From positions 62,001 through 126,000 of the forward strand of contig NZ_PGFJ01000001.1 in the NCBI RefSeq assembly GCF_002797815.1: a DNA stretch of 64,000 bases, given 5' to 3'. Positions 37,173 through 46,457 of this stretch are shown here, piece by piece; within the stretch, counting starts at the first letter, position 1, and each line of letters begins with the position of its first letter. Made by a program: the position numbers and the translations under genes. A model generated the notes under the pieces. The model saw nothing but the letters and a program-made list of their open reading frames with translations, did no database searches and had not been told where the DNA came from. The DNA is from Mucilaginibacter auburnensis. GTDB lineage: Bacteria; Bacteroidota; Bacteroidia; Sphingobacteriales; Sphingobacteriaceae.

Positions 37173-38138
37173 ATGAAAATATTTCATAAAACTACAGCGG
37201 TAGTCGCCATACTATTTTTGTTGTGCAGTTATAGTAATGTAAACGCGCAAAGTGTACCTACTAAGACCATCTACTTTTTGGCAGGCCCTAAAGATCATGC
37301 AGGCGAAGAAGGTTCGGGCAGGCATGAAACCCGCCGCGACCTGCTGGTATTGCAACACTGTATTGACAGCATAAGCAACCTGAAAGGCGTTAAGATAGTA
37401 ACCAAATTTTCTTACAAGCGCGACGCGTTGAACATTGACGACCTGAAAGGCGTCGATGCTATCATCATTGAGTGCAGCGCCGAAGGCAGCTCAAAAGAAC
37501 GTGCGCACCCTATTTTCCCGCCAAGTAATCCGGGCGATAAAAGTTATGACAAAGCCACCCTTGATTATCTGGCTAAGGTTGATAGTTTGCACAAAGCGGG
37601 CATGGGCATAATGGTACTGCACTGGGGCATCACCACCACCAACCAAAAAGCTACGCAATACTATTTAAGCTGGTTCGGCTCGGCAAGCATGAGTGGTTAT
37701 ACGCGCAACCCTTTAGGCTTTTGGGAAGTGAAACCTATTGAAGCCGCTAAGAACCACCCTATTTTACGCGGTGTTGGGCCTTTTAATTACAAGGATGAGA
37801 TCTTCTCCCGAATGTTGGTCAATCCAGGCGACCCTTACCGAACCGATCTGCTTACCGGCACCATCCAGAAAAGTAATCAGGGTGCTGCTGAACCTTTGGG
37901 GATAGCAACAGCTTATGATAAGAATGGTGCGCGCGGCATGCTTTGGGGCGGAATGGATTATCACTCGGCATTGTTGAATGATAACTACCGCAGATTTGTG
38001 CTGAACGCTATTTTATGGACAGCCGGTGTTGATGTGCCTGCCGGAGGCGTTAAATCAACTGCCAAACAATTACAACTATCCGCAGCAAAGGCCGACAATT
38101 TTGACGCGCTGAAACCGGAAGGATTCGTGCTGAAATAA
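37173..38138 (+). CDS. Secreted ThuA-domain protein
   Basis: Secreted protein of 321 residues with signal peptide ending near NVNAQ. The ThuA-like (glutamine-amidotransferase-fold) domain covers most of it: TIYFLAGPKDHAGEEGSGRHE, VDAIIIECSAEG, GIMVLHWGI and GMLWGGMDYHSAL. ThuA domains occur widely next to sugar oxidoreductases and in trehalose use loci, but their activity is poorly defined. Its tight spacing (29 bases) to the quinoprotein suggests a joint role in periplasmic sugar oxidation. A strong terminator follows the gene, marking the end of the operon. Confidence 0.82.
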   Translation: MKIFHKTTAVVAILFLLCSYSNVNAQSVPTKTIYFLAGPKDHAGEEGSGRHETRRDLLVLQHCIDSISNLKGVKIVTKFSYKRDALNIDDLKGVDAIIIECSAEGSSKERAHPIFPPSNPGDKSYDKATLDYLAKVDSLHKAGMGIMVLHWGITTTNQKATQYYLSWFGSASMSGYTRNPLGFWEVKPIEAAKNHPILRGVGPFNYKDEIFSRMLVNPGDPYRTDLLTGTIQKSNQGAAEPLGIATAYDKNGARGMLWGGMDYHSALLNDNYRRFVLNAILWTAGVDVPAGGVKSTAKQLQLSAAKADNFDALKPEGFVLK

Positions 38139-38158
38139 TCGATAAATTTTTTTCAACT

Positions 38159-38196
38159 AAATAAGGCGCGTATGCTGATAGCTACGCGCCTTATTT
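38159..38196 (+). terminator. Intrinsic terminator after the ThuA gene
   Basis: A perfect 14-bp inverted repeat (38159-38172 and 38183-38196) with a 10-base loop and GC-rich core, followed by T-rich DNA. It separates the long glycan operon from the SDR gene. Confidence 0.8.
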
Positions 38197-38230
38197 TAAT
38201 TTTGACTCTACATCACTGAGAGAAACACAC

Positions 38231-38992
38231 ATGCTATCACTACAAAATAAAAAGGCGGTAATTACAGGAGCAGGCAGCGGCATAGGCAGGGCTATGGCAG
38301 TTTTATTTGCCAAACAGGGAGCCGAAGTTATCATTATTGATCTGAATGACGAACAGGCCGATGAAACAGCCGCCGAGATCACCAGCAATGGTGGCCAGGC
38401 TTCTGTGTTTAAATGTGATGTAGCTAACCATCAGGCCGTGTTGTCTGTATTTGAACAGATAAGCCAACTGGATATTCTGGTAAATAACGCCGGTATTGCA
38501 CACATTGGCAAAGCTGATAATACTGCTGAGGCCGACTTTGATAAGGTGATGAGCGTAATTGTGAAAGGCGCTTACAATTGCACCTATGCGGCTATTCCTA
38601 AGTTAAAAGCTAATGGTGGTGGGGTGATCTTGAATATATCATCTGTAGCTGCCTTGGTGGGTATAACAGAACGTTTTGCTTACAGCACCGCCAAAGGTGC
38701 AATCAGGGCCATGACCATGAGTGTGGCCAAAGATTATTTAGGCGATAACATCCGCTGCAACGCCATATCTCCTGCAAGAGTGCACACGCCATTTGTTGAT
38801 GGCTTTTTAAAGAAAAATTATCCTGATAGTATTGATGAAATGTTTGATAAGCTATCAAAAGCACAACCCATTGGCCGAATGGGGCAGCCGGATGAGGTAG
38901 CCACACTGGCACTTTATCTATGCAGCAATGAGGCCGCCTTTATAACCGGTGCCGACTATCCCATTGATGGTGGTTTTACTTCGCTCATTTAA
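38231..38992 (+). CDS. Short-chain dehydrogenase/reductase (2-keto-3-deoxy-L-fuconate dehydrogenase-like)
   Basis: Classical SDR of 253 residues with cofactor motif TGAGSGIG, NNAG and the catalytic Ser/Tyr/Lys (NISSVAAL, YSTAKGA). The segment SPARVHTPFVDGFLKKNYP is like that of 2-keto-3-deoxy-L-fuconate dehydrogenases, which act in non-phosphorylative L-fucose breakdown. That would let the locus handle L-fucose too, but no fuconate dehydratase is adjacent, so the substrate is uncertain. It lies beyond a terminator, so it probably has its own promoter, and it converges with the MscS gene with three bases between stops. Confidence 0.82.
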   Translation: MLSLQNKKAVITGAGSGIGRAMAVLFAKQGAEVIIIDLNDEQADETAAEITSNGGQASVFKCDVANHQAVLSVFEQISQLDILVNNAGIAHIGKADNTAEADFDKVMSVIVKGAYNCTYAAIPKLKANGGGVILNISSVAALVGITERFAYSTAKGAIRAMTMSVAKDYLGDNIRCNAISPARVHTPFVDGFLKKNYPDSIDEMFDKLSKAQPIGRMGQPDEVATLALYLCSNEAAFITGADYPIDGGFTSLI

Positions 38993-38995
38993 TTT

Positions 38996-40063
38996 TTAGC
39001 CTGCTTGTGGGTTATCAATACGTAATTTAGGCAATGAGTTACTTTGCTGTTGCTGAAGGTATGCTATCAAACTTTCGCGTACATAACACCTCAGATCAAC
39101 CAGATTGGACGCGTTTTTTGCACTAACTATTGCACGTATCATCATTGTGCTTTCTTTCGCCTCCCACACCTGCAAAACATTCACCCGCCTATCCCATAAG
39201 TCAGATGTATTTAAAATGCGCGTCAGTTCATCACGCACAGCACTTACAGGGCAAGTGTAATCCACATAAATTTCAACGGTACCTAACAGTTCGGCGGTAG
39301 TACGCGTCCAGTTTTGAAAAGGCTTTTCAATAAAATAAGTTATGGGTAAAATTAACCGTCGTTGATCCCAGATATTCAGTACCACATAGGTAAGCGTAAT
39401 ATCTTCTACCCTGCCCCACTCACCTTCCACCACCAAAACATCATCAATACGTATAGGCTGCGTAAAGGCAATTTGAAAGCCTGCCAAAAAATTCCCCAAT
39501 GATTTTTGCGCAGCGAAACCTATGATGATACCACCAATACCCACGCCGGTTAAAAGTCCGGCGCCCAGTTTACGCACGTTATCAAAACTTAGCAGTACTA
39601 CCGCTATGGTTATCAATACGATCAGCGTTGTAATAACCTTCCGCACAAAACGTAGCTGAGTCTGGATCTTCCGTTCCTCCAGGTTATCTACTTTGTTGAG
39701 GTCATACTTGTGATATACAAAATCCTCAAATACCCTAACTGTGTTGATGAGTAAGTCAGCAAACGAGATAATCAGCATTATCTCTATCAACTTTTTAAAA
39801 TTGGCTAAGTAAGCACCCTCAAAAATAAGGAACGGCAACAACGCGTTCAGCGTAAGCAGCGGGATAAAATGATTTAACGGCCTGCTTAAGTGCGTAATAA
39901 CAGACCTGAATAACGAGTAATCTTTAGTGTTTTTATAATAGCGAAGCAGGCGGGTAAGCAACAGCTTCAATATAAAACCCAACAGCAAAGTGGCCGCTAC
40001 CAAGCATATGTTCCATGCCCAGCCCGGTAACTCACGCGACAATATTTGCAGTTGCCTATCCAC
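38996..40063 (-). CDS. MscS-family mechanosensitive channel
   Basis: Inner-membrane mechanosensitive ion channel of 355 residues. Four hydrophobic segments (about 15-35, 65-90, 95-110, 135-160) precede the pore helix and MscS core (GIGGIIIGFAAQKSLGNFLAG, then the beta domain FTQPIRIDDVLVVEGEWGRVEDI). The translation start is GTG at 40063, overlapping the TAG stop of the GH15 gene by one base (TAGTG), which suggests translational coupling. Such channels relieve turgor during osmotic downshift; the link to a carbohydrate enzyme hints at osmolyte or trehalose metabolism, as inference. Confidence 0.92.
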   Translation of the reverse strand: MDRQLQILSRELPGWAWNICLVAATLLLGFILKLLLTRLLRYYKNTKDYSLFRSVITHLSRPLNHFIPLLTLNALLPFLIFEGAYLANFKKLIEIMLIISFADLLINTVRVFEDFVYHKYDLNKVDNLEERKIQTQLRFVRKVITTLIVLITIAVVLLSFDNVRKLGAGLLTGVGIGGIIIGFAAQKSLGNFLAGFQIAFTQPIRIDDVLVVEGEWGRVEDITLTYVVLNIWDQRRLILPITYFIEKPFQNWTRTTAELLGTVEIYVDYTCPVSAVRDELTRILNTSDLWDRRVNVLQVWEAKESTMMIRAIVSAKNASNLVDLRCYVRESLIAYLQQQQSNSLPKLRIDNPQAG

Positions 40064-41850
40064 TATAAAAACACAGGCCTATCCAATTTTACAGCTATGC
40101 GGTAAGCGGCATTCATTAAACCCACGTGGCTATACGCCTGCGGGAAATTACCCCACTGGCTGCCGTCTTCACCATCCACATCTTCGCTGAATAAAAGCAG
40201 GTGGTTGCAATACTTCAGCAGCTTTTCAAATTCCTGAACGGCCTCGTCAACTCTGCCCACACAAGCCAGCGCCTCCACATACCAAAATGCGCAGATCAAA
40301 AACGTGGTTTTAGGTTTTCCAAAATCATCTTCGTGCAAATAGCGATAGAATAAGCCTTTCTCAGTTTTCAATTCCTTCTCCAGCGCAGCTAAATGATCGC
40401 GCGCTTTTTGTGATGCCGGATCAATGTAATTCATCATAATAAGCTGCAACGTACTGGCATCCAGATACGGGCTGCCCACCGCGTGGGTATACACCTTCCT
40501 TACTGGATCATAACAGGCTTCAATATGAGCCGCCGCACGTTCCTTCAACGCTACTGCTCTTTCCTCTAAATTCTTATCGCCAATGGTACGCGCCATTTTC
40601 TCGGCAGCATTACAGCCGGCCCATTGAAACAAGTTGCTGTAGCAGTGTACTAATGCAATATTTCTGAATTCCCATATCCCTGCATCGCGCTCATCAATGG
40701 TGCGCTCAATTTTGTCCAGAATAGAAGTTATCCACTTGTCTGAATCCTTGCGTTCACTATAGATAAAACGATTATCGGTATATAAAGGCAGCAGTGATAT
40801 AGATACTTGTCCGTAAATATCATTCTGTATATGTTCTGAAGCCTGGTTGCCTATGCGCACAGGCTTGTTGCCCATGTAGCCATCCAGATGCTCCATAATT
40901 TCTTCGGTCAGGTCTTTCTTACCGGTTATGCCGTAAAGCGGCTGATACCTGAAGCTGTCCGTTTTAGCCATAGATATATCGGTAACATAGTTAAAGTACC
41001 GCTCCATCTCCTCAAAATGACCAATGTGGTTAAGCGATGTTAACACATAATACGTATCGCGCAGCCAGCAAAAGCGGTAATCCCAGTTACGACCGCTGCC
41101 CGGGAATTCCGGCAAACTGGTTGTACTTGCCGCTATGATAGCGCCGGTATCTTCATACTGGTGTATTTTAAGGGCCAAAGCCGAGCGGATAACATAAGGC
41201 TGATAAAACAACGCAATAGAGGAGTGTTTGATCCACAAGCGCCAATACTCAATGGTTTCGCGCAAGTACTGTTCACAGGTACTTGCTAATGAGCCGTACC
41301 AAACATCGCCATAATTTAGAATGATGTATTTGGTTTCATTCAATGCGAAGCACTCCTCATCTAACAAATACGTCACCGGTATATTGGTTGACAACGCCAT
41401 GGTTTCGCCGCAGCCGGTAAACTTAATATGGTCGCTGCCTTGCAAAACATCCTGATAGCGCCTGCCATAGTCACAAACAGGCTTACATTTCACTTTTATG
41501 CGGGGCGCGCCTTCCAAGGGTTCAATTTTCCTGATCAGCATTAAAGGTTTATAAAACTGGTCAAACTGGCGAAAACGCGGCGCGAAATCCGTTACACGAT
41601 ATTTACCGTTCTGGCAGGTAATTTCGGTACGCAGCACATTGGTGTTTTCGGCATAATATTGTTTGGACGTGTACTCAATTGTTGGCAGAATAGAGAACTC
41701 ACCCCCCTTTTGCTTATCCAGCATTCCGCCAAAAACAAAAGCGCTGTCAAAACGGGGCCAGCACATCCAGTCAATATTAGTATTTAAATTGATATGGGCT
41801 AAAAAATTACAGTTGCCAATTATGCCTGTTTGATAGGTATGTTTCGCCAT
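40063..41850 (-). CDS. Glycoside hydrolase family 15 enzyme (glucoamylase/trehalase-like)
   Basis: GH15 protein of 595 residues from ATG 41850; an in-frame ATG 11 codons upstream is less likely because family members begin with the KHTYQTGIIGNCN strand. An N-terminal beta-sandwich (about 1-230, NIDWMCWPRFDS) is followed by an (alpha/alpha)6 barrel with the WDYRFCWLRDTYYVL motif holding the catalytic acid region, and the C-terminal EDVDGEDGSQWGNFPQAYSHVGL. Without a signal peptide it is cytoplasmic. It may hydrolyse trehalose or intracellular alpha-glucans, and is translationally coupled to the MscS channel. Confidence 0.9.
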   Translation of the reverse strand: MAKHTYQTGIIGNCNFLAHINLNTNIDWMCWPRFDSAFVFGGMLDKQKGGEFSILPTIEYTSKQYYAENTNVLRTEITCQNGKYRVTDFAPRFRQFDQFYKPLMLIRKIEPLEGAPRIKVKCKPVCDYGRRYQDVLQGSDHIKFTGCGETMALSTNIPVTYLLDEECFALNETKYIILNYGDVWYGSLASTCEQYLRETIEYWRLWIKHSSIALFYQPYVIRSALALKIHQYEDTGAIIAASTTSLPEFPGSGRNWDYRFCWLRDTYYVLTSLNHIGHFEEMERYFNYVTDISMAKTDSFRYQPLYGITGKKDLTEEIMEHLDGYMGNKPVRIGNQASEHIQNDIYGQVSISLLPLYTDNRFIYSERKDSDKWITSILDKIERTIDERDAGIWEFRNIALVHCYSNLFQWAGCNAAEKMARTIGDKNLEERAVALKERAAAHIEACYDPVRKVYTHAVGSPYLDASTLQLIMMNYIDPASQKARDHLAALEKELKTEKGLFYRYLHEDDFGKPKTTFLICAFWYVEALACVGRVDEAVQEFEKLLKYCNHLLLFSEDVDGEDGSQWGNFPQAYSHVGLMNAAYRIAVKLDRPVFL

Positions 41851-42034
41851 ACGGTATTGTGTTGTTAGTTGTAAAAGCAACAACCTTTACTGTAAATTGT
41901 TATCAAAAATGCAAATCAGCATTTTGGCGCTATTTACCTGCCGCCTACCGTAATAAAATTTTTATATAACGATGTGTGTTTTAATTGTAGAGTTAACACT
42001 TAAACTATATATTTGACTTACGATATCGATTTAG

Positions 42035-43006
<972 letters not shown>

Positions 43007-43101
43007 GATATTAAATGCTGTTGATTGGTCAACGGCATTTTGAAAGCGAACCTGGTATGTTTTTTTGAGTACATGCCAGGCTTCATTTAGTTAATCGGGT
43101 T

Positions 43102-43129
43102 AAGCCGCGTATCTTTTGATGCGCGGCTT
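43102..43129 (+). terminator. Intrinsic terminator after the CE1-like esterase
   Basis: A 12-bp stem (43102-43113 and 43118-43129, one G-T type mismatch) with a TTTT loop and a GC-rich core, followed by TTAATT. It lies between the two esterase genes. Confidence 0.65.
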
Positions 43130-43149
43130 TTAATTAAAAGTTATTTTCT

Positions 43150-44058
43150 ATGAAACTGTTTAAAAACCTAATTATAGCTGCAGCCTTGCTGCCATTAATG
43201 GCGCACGCTCAGCAACAAACTATTAATCTTTACCAGGGCGCTGTACCTAATTCAAAGCCCACCAAGCTGGTAGACCAAACCACTTTAGAACAGGGCATGT
43301 TCAGAAGGGTAGCTAATCCGCAACTGGAAGTTTATGCACCCGAAGCCGGTAAAGCCAACGGCACAGCCGTTATTATTATTCCAGGCGGAAGTTATAAGGT
43401 AGTGGTTTATCAATCAGAAGGTATACGTTCGGCACAGGAGTTTGCTAAAAATGGCGTTACCGCCTTTGTTTTAAAGTACCGCCTACCCGCAGATTCAAGT
43501 ATGGTTGACAAAACCATTGGCCCTTTACAGGATGCGCAGCAAGCTATAAAGATAGTACGCGAAGGCGCGGCAAAATGGAATTTAGATGTTAACAAAATTG
43601 GCGTAGTGGGTTTTTCTGCCGGAGGGCATTTAGCATCAACTGTTGGAACGCATTTCCAGAAAGCCGTTATTGAAAATAGTAACAACACGAATTTACGCCC
43701 TGACTTTTTGGTGTTGATCTACCCGGTTATCAGTATGCAGGAAGGCTTAACCCATGCCGACTCACGCAAAAACCTGTTGGGTGCCACTCCATCAAAAGCT
43801 ACTGTTGATCTGTACTCAAACGAGATGCAGATCAACGACAAAACACCCGTTACATTCCTGGTACATGCAGGAGATGATAACGTGGTTAAAGTGGAGAACA
43901 GCATTGGCTTTTACGAAAATTTGAGGAAAAACAAAGTGCCTGCCGAGATGCATCTGTTTCAAAAGGGTGGCCACGGTTTAATGGGCCACGGCTTAGACGA
44001 GTGGATGAATCTATTATTTAAATGGCTGCAAGCCAACAAGTTCATGACCAAACAATAA
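43150..44058 (+). CDS. Secreted alpha/beta hydrolase, acetyl esterase/xylanase-type
   Basis: Secreted alpha/beta hydrolase of 302 residues with signal peptide ending at AHAQ (about residue 21). The oxyanion region is IIIPGGSY, the nucleophile elbow GFSAGGHLAS, the acid Asp in VHAGDDNVV and the His in KGGHGLMGHG. It resembles the acetyl esterase/lipase (Aes, hormone-sensitive-lipase-like) proteins often encoded in Bacteroidota plant-polysaccharide loci. It is monocistronic by position: a hairpin precedes it and a convergent terminator follows. Confidence 0.87.
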   Translation: MKLFKNLIIAAALLPLMAHAQQQTINLYQGAVPNSKPTKLVDQTTLEQGMFRRVANPQLEVYAPEAGKANGTAVIIIPGGSYKVVVYQSEGIRSAQEFAKNGVTAFVLKYRLPADSSMVDKTIGPLQDAQQAIKIVREGAAKWNLDVNKIGVVGFSAGGHLASTVGTHFQKAVIENSNNTNLRPDFLVLIYPVISMQEGLTHADSRKNLLGATPSKATVDLYSNEMQINDKTPVTFLVHAGDDNVVKVENSIGFYENLRKNKVPAEMHLFQKGGHGLMGHGLDEWMNLLFKWLQANKFMTKQ

Positions 44059-44077
44059 GAGGCCCTTTATAAAAGCT

Positions 44078-44116
44078 AAAAGCACGAACCCTTATTCAAA
44101 TATGGTTCGTGCTTTT
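44078..44116. terminator. Bidirectional terminator between esterase and ligD
   Basis: A 13-bp perfect inverted repeat (44078-44090 and 44104-44116) with A-run and T-run flanks. The right arm overlaps the final codons of ligD on the minus strand. Confidence 0.75.
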
Positions 44117-46176
44117 TTTATGGTTTTCTCCAGGTCAATACCTTTACCTAATGCGCCTTTAAACAAGTCGCCGGTTTCCTTTAAACGGTCTATGGCGTTT
44201 TTAATGTGGAAGTCGCGCATTTTTAATCCTTTCTTTACCTCCTCCCAGGCCAGCGGCATGGACACCGTTGCGCCGGGCTTGGGTCTTAAAGAATAAGGCG
44301 CGGCTATGGTAGCACCCGGTCGGTTCTGCAAAAAGTCAAGATACATTTTGCCTTTGCGATTGGCCACCATGCGTTCCAGGCTTGTGAAATCGGGTATTTG
44401 TTTGTGCACTAATTGCACTATCATTTTGGCAAATAGTTGCGATTGATCGTAATCATATTTCGCTCCCAAGGGGATATATATGTGTATGCCTGTTGAGCCG
44501 GAGGTTTTTGGAAAACAAGGTACATCAACAGCGTCCAATACCTTTTTCACTTCCTGCGCAGCAATTATTACCTGATCAAAAGTATTTTTATCCGGGTCAA
44601 GGTCTATTACACAGAAATCAGGATTGTCTGGCGATTGCACCCTGCTAAACCATGGGTTTATTTCAATACATCCCAACGTAGCCATCCAAAGCAGGCTGTC
44701 TTCTTCTGTTGCTACCAGATATTCTTTGTGCTCGCCCTCACCTGTTACATGCGGCATGGTTTTAGCCCATTCCGGCGCTTTATCGGCTACGTTCTTCTGG
44801 TAAAAACTCGGACCATGAATACCATTAGGGAAACGGTTAAGCGACATGGGCCTATCTTTCAAGTAAGGCATCATATAAGGCGCAACCTGATAGTAATAGT
44901 TGAACATGTCGCGCTTGGTAATACCATCCTCGGGCCAGTAAACTTTGCTCAGATGATTAAATTTTATCAAATGGCCATTAACGGGCCGCTCCTGCGATTC
45001 ATCCTTCGGGTTAAGCAAAGTGCGCCTTGCCTTTTTGGGCGGTTCAACTTTTGGATGAATACTTTTTTCAGCTTGCTCATCAGCAGCTTTTACTGTTTTG
45101 TCGGTATCGGTTGGTGTTTCCAGCACCACATCATCAGCATCCTTATCAGTACGCAAGCCCTTGAAAGATGCCTGCCGCACCTTTCCATCGCTGGTCAATT
45201 CAGCAAAGTTAATCTCGCAAACCAGTTCAGGTTTTAGCCAGGTAGGTTTTGCACCCAATCGTTTGGGTCGGAAACGCGATGGCTCATCCACATCAGGCTC
45301 CACATCAAACGGGCATACATCTGTAATGAGGGGTTTGAATTTCTCCATCATTTCTTTTTGGAGTTTATCGCCCCAACCTGTACCAACTTTGCCCATGTAC
45401 TTAAACTTACCGTTTTTGTACACCCCGAGTGTTAGTGCACTGAAGGGTTTTGACGTGCCTTCGTTTTTGGTGAAGCCGCCAATTACCATTTCCTGCCTGC
45501 GCTGTACTTTAATTTTGAGCCACTCTTTTGAGCGCAGATCCGAAGTATAGGCACTACTTGCCTTTTTAGCGATGATACCTTCCAGTCCCATGCGTTCGGC
45601 AGCATCAAAAAACTCAATGCCACGCGCCTCAAACACCATGCTCTGGCGTATGCGGTCATCATTTTTGGGAAGGATATGTGTTAAAATAGTTTGCCTGTCA
45701 CTTAACGGCAAGTCCATCAGGTTTTTGCCTTCATACCACAAAATATCAAACACGTAATACACCAGATCGCCATCTGCCTCGCTGCGCCAGTTTTGGATAC
45801 CCCCAAAATCAGATATTCCCTTATCGTTCAAGACCAGCAGTTCACCGTCTAAAACAGCATTATGGCCCCATTTTTTCAGCAGATCGTTAACAGGGTAAAA
45901 TTGATCAAAAAGCAAATTATTACGAGAGATCAGTTCCGCTTCATCCTCTGTTACCTTGGCAATGGCGCGATATCCATCCCACTTAATTTCATATACCCAA
46001 CCCGGATCATCAAACGGTTCATCAACCAGCGTAGCCTTCATGGGCTTTATCTTCGCCGGCATAGCCGACTTTGGCGCATCTTTCAAAAGCGCTTCCGCCA
46101 ACTTTGCTTTGTCTATTATTTTTGCTTCTCCACGTTCCGCTTTCTCAATCTTCTTATCAAGTGTTTTTGTGGCCAT
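44092..46176 (-). CDS. ligD: LigD: ATP-dependent DNA ligase with C-terminal polymerase domain
   Basis: Non-homologous end-joining protein of 694 residues from ATG 46176 (an ATG eight codons earlier is also in frame). A ligase adenylation domain (about 40-240) carries the nucleotidyl Lys65 in YEIKWDGYRA, an OB-fold follows (about 245-360), a charged linker (about 365-395), then the primase/polymerase domain (about 400-690) with SLNRFPNGI, WFSRV and the metal-binding DLDPDK. The N-terminal 3'-phosphoesterase domain of P. aeruginosa-type LigD is absent. No Ku gene is in the window. A 57-residue gene lies immediately upstream. Confidence 0.93.
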   Translation of the reverse strand: MATKTLDKKIEKAERGEAKIIDKAKLAEALLKDAPKSAMPAKIKPMKATLVDEPFDDPGWVYEIKWDGYRAIAKVTEDEAELISRNNLLFDQFYPVNDLLKKWGHNAVLDGELLVLNDKGISDFGGIQNWRSEADGDLVYYVFDILWYEGKNLMDLPLSDRQTILTHILPKNDDRIRQSMVFEARGIEFFDAAERMGLEGIIAKKASSAYTSDLRSKEWLKIKVQRRQEMVIGGFTKNEGTSKPFSALTLGVYKNGKFKYMGKVGTGWGDKLQKEMMEKFKPLITDVCPFDVEPDVDEPSRFRPKRLGAKPTWLKPELVCEINFAELTSDGKVRQASFKGLRTDKDADDVVLETPTDTDKTVKAADEQAEKSIHPKVEPPKKARRTLLNPKDESQERPVNGHLIKFNHLSKVYWPEDGITKRDMFNYYYQVAPYMMPYLKDRPMSLNRFPNGIHGPSFYQKNVADKAPEWAKTMPHVTGEGEHKEYLVATEEDSLLWMATLGCIEINPWFSRVQSPDNPDFCVIDLDPDKNTFDQVIIAAQEVKKVLDAVDVPCFPKTSGSTGIHIYIPLGAKYDYDQSQLFAKMIVQLVHKQIPDFTSLERMVANRKGKMYLDFLQNRPGATIAAPYSLRPKPGATVSMPLAWEEVKKGLKMRDFHIKNAIDRLKETGDLFKGALGKGIDLEKTIKKARTIFE

Positions 46177-46198
46177 GGTATTTTTATTTACAGACAAC

Positions 46199-46217
46199 AA
46201 AGCCCCTTGCGGGGCTT
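46199..46217 (-). terminator. Hairpin terminator between the 57-residue gene and ligD
   Basis: AAGCCCC and GGGGCTT form a 7-bp GC-rich stem with a TTGC loop directly after the 57-residue gene on the minus strand; the minus-strand sequence continues TTTGTTGT. Read-through into ligD remains possible. Confidence 0.55.
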
Positions 46218-46220
46218 ATT

Positions 46221-46394
46221 TTACTTTTTGTTCTTCAGTTCTTTTTCAACTTCACTGCGCCGGTTGGAACCGGCTTCCTTTTTAGCAGCTTCAACTGCTT
46301 TGGCCGAAGTTCCGGTCTTTTTTCCTTCGTAGCTCAATTCGTGGGGCTGCTCTGATACAGAACGACGCTCCACTTTGGTTCCCCGTGTTGCCAT
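46221..46394 (-). CDS. Small basic/charged hypothetical protein next to ligD (57 residues)
   Basis: A short ORF with ATG at 46394 and TAA at 46221 encodes 57 residues, about a third of them Lys, Arg or Glu. It starts MATRGTKVERRSVSEQPHE and ends in EKELKNKK; the middle has SYEGKKTGTSAKAVEAAKKE. No transmembrane segment or known motif is visible. Its size, charge and position just upstream of ligD on the same strand suggest a nucleic-acid-associated accessory protein, but no function can be assigned. A hairpin separates it from ligD. Confidence 0.6.
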   Translation of the reverse strand: MATRGTKVERRSVSEQPHELSYEGKKTGTSAKAVEAAKKEAGSNRRSEVEKELKNKK

Positions 46395-46457
46395 GTTAAA
46401 GTACAGTTTGTTAGTTATTAACCTTTGTAAATGCTTAATTGTTTGAGTGGGCCGCGT

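Noticed and set aside
44635..45237. 200-residue plus-strand ORF
   Set aside because: Antisense to the ligD ligase/polymerase region, no domain or signal recognisable.
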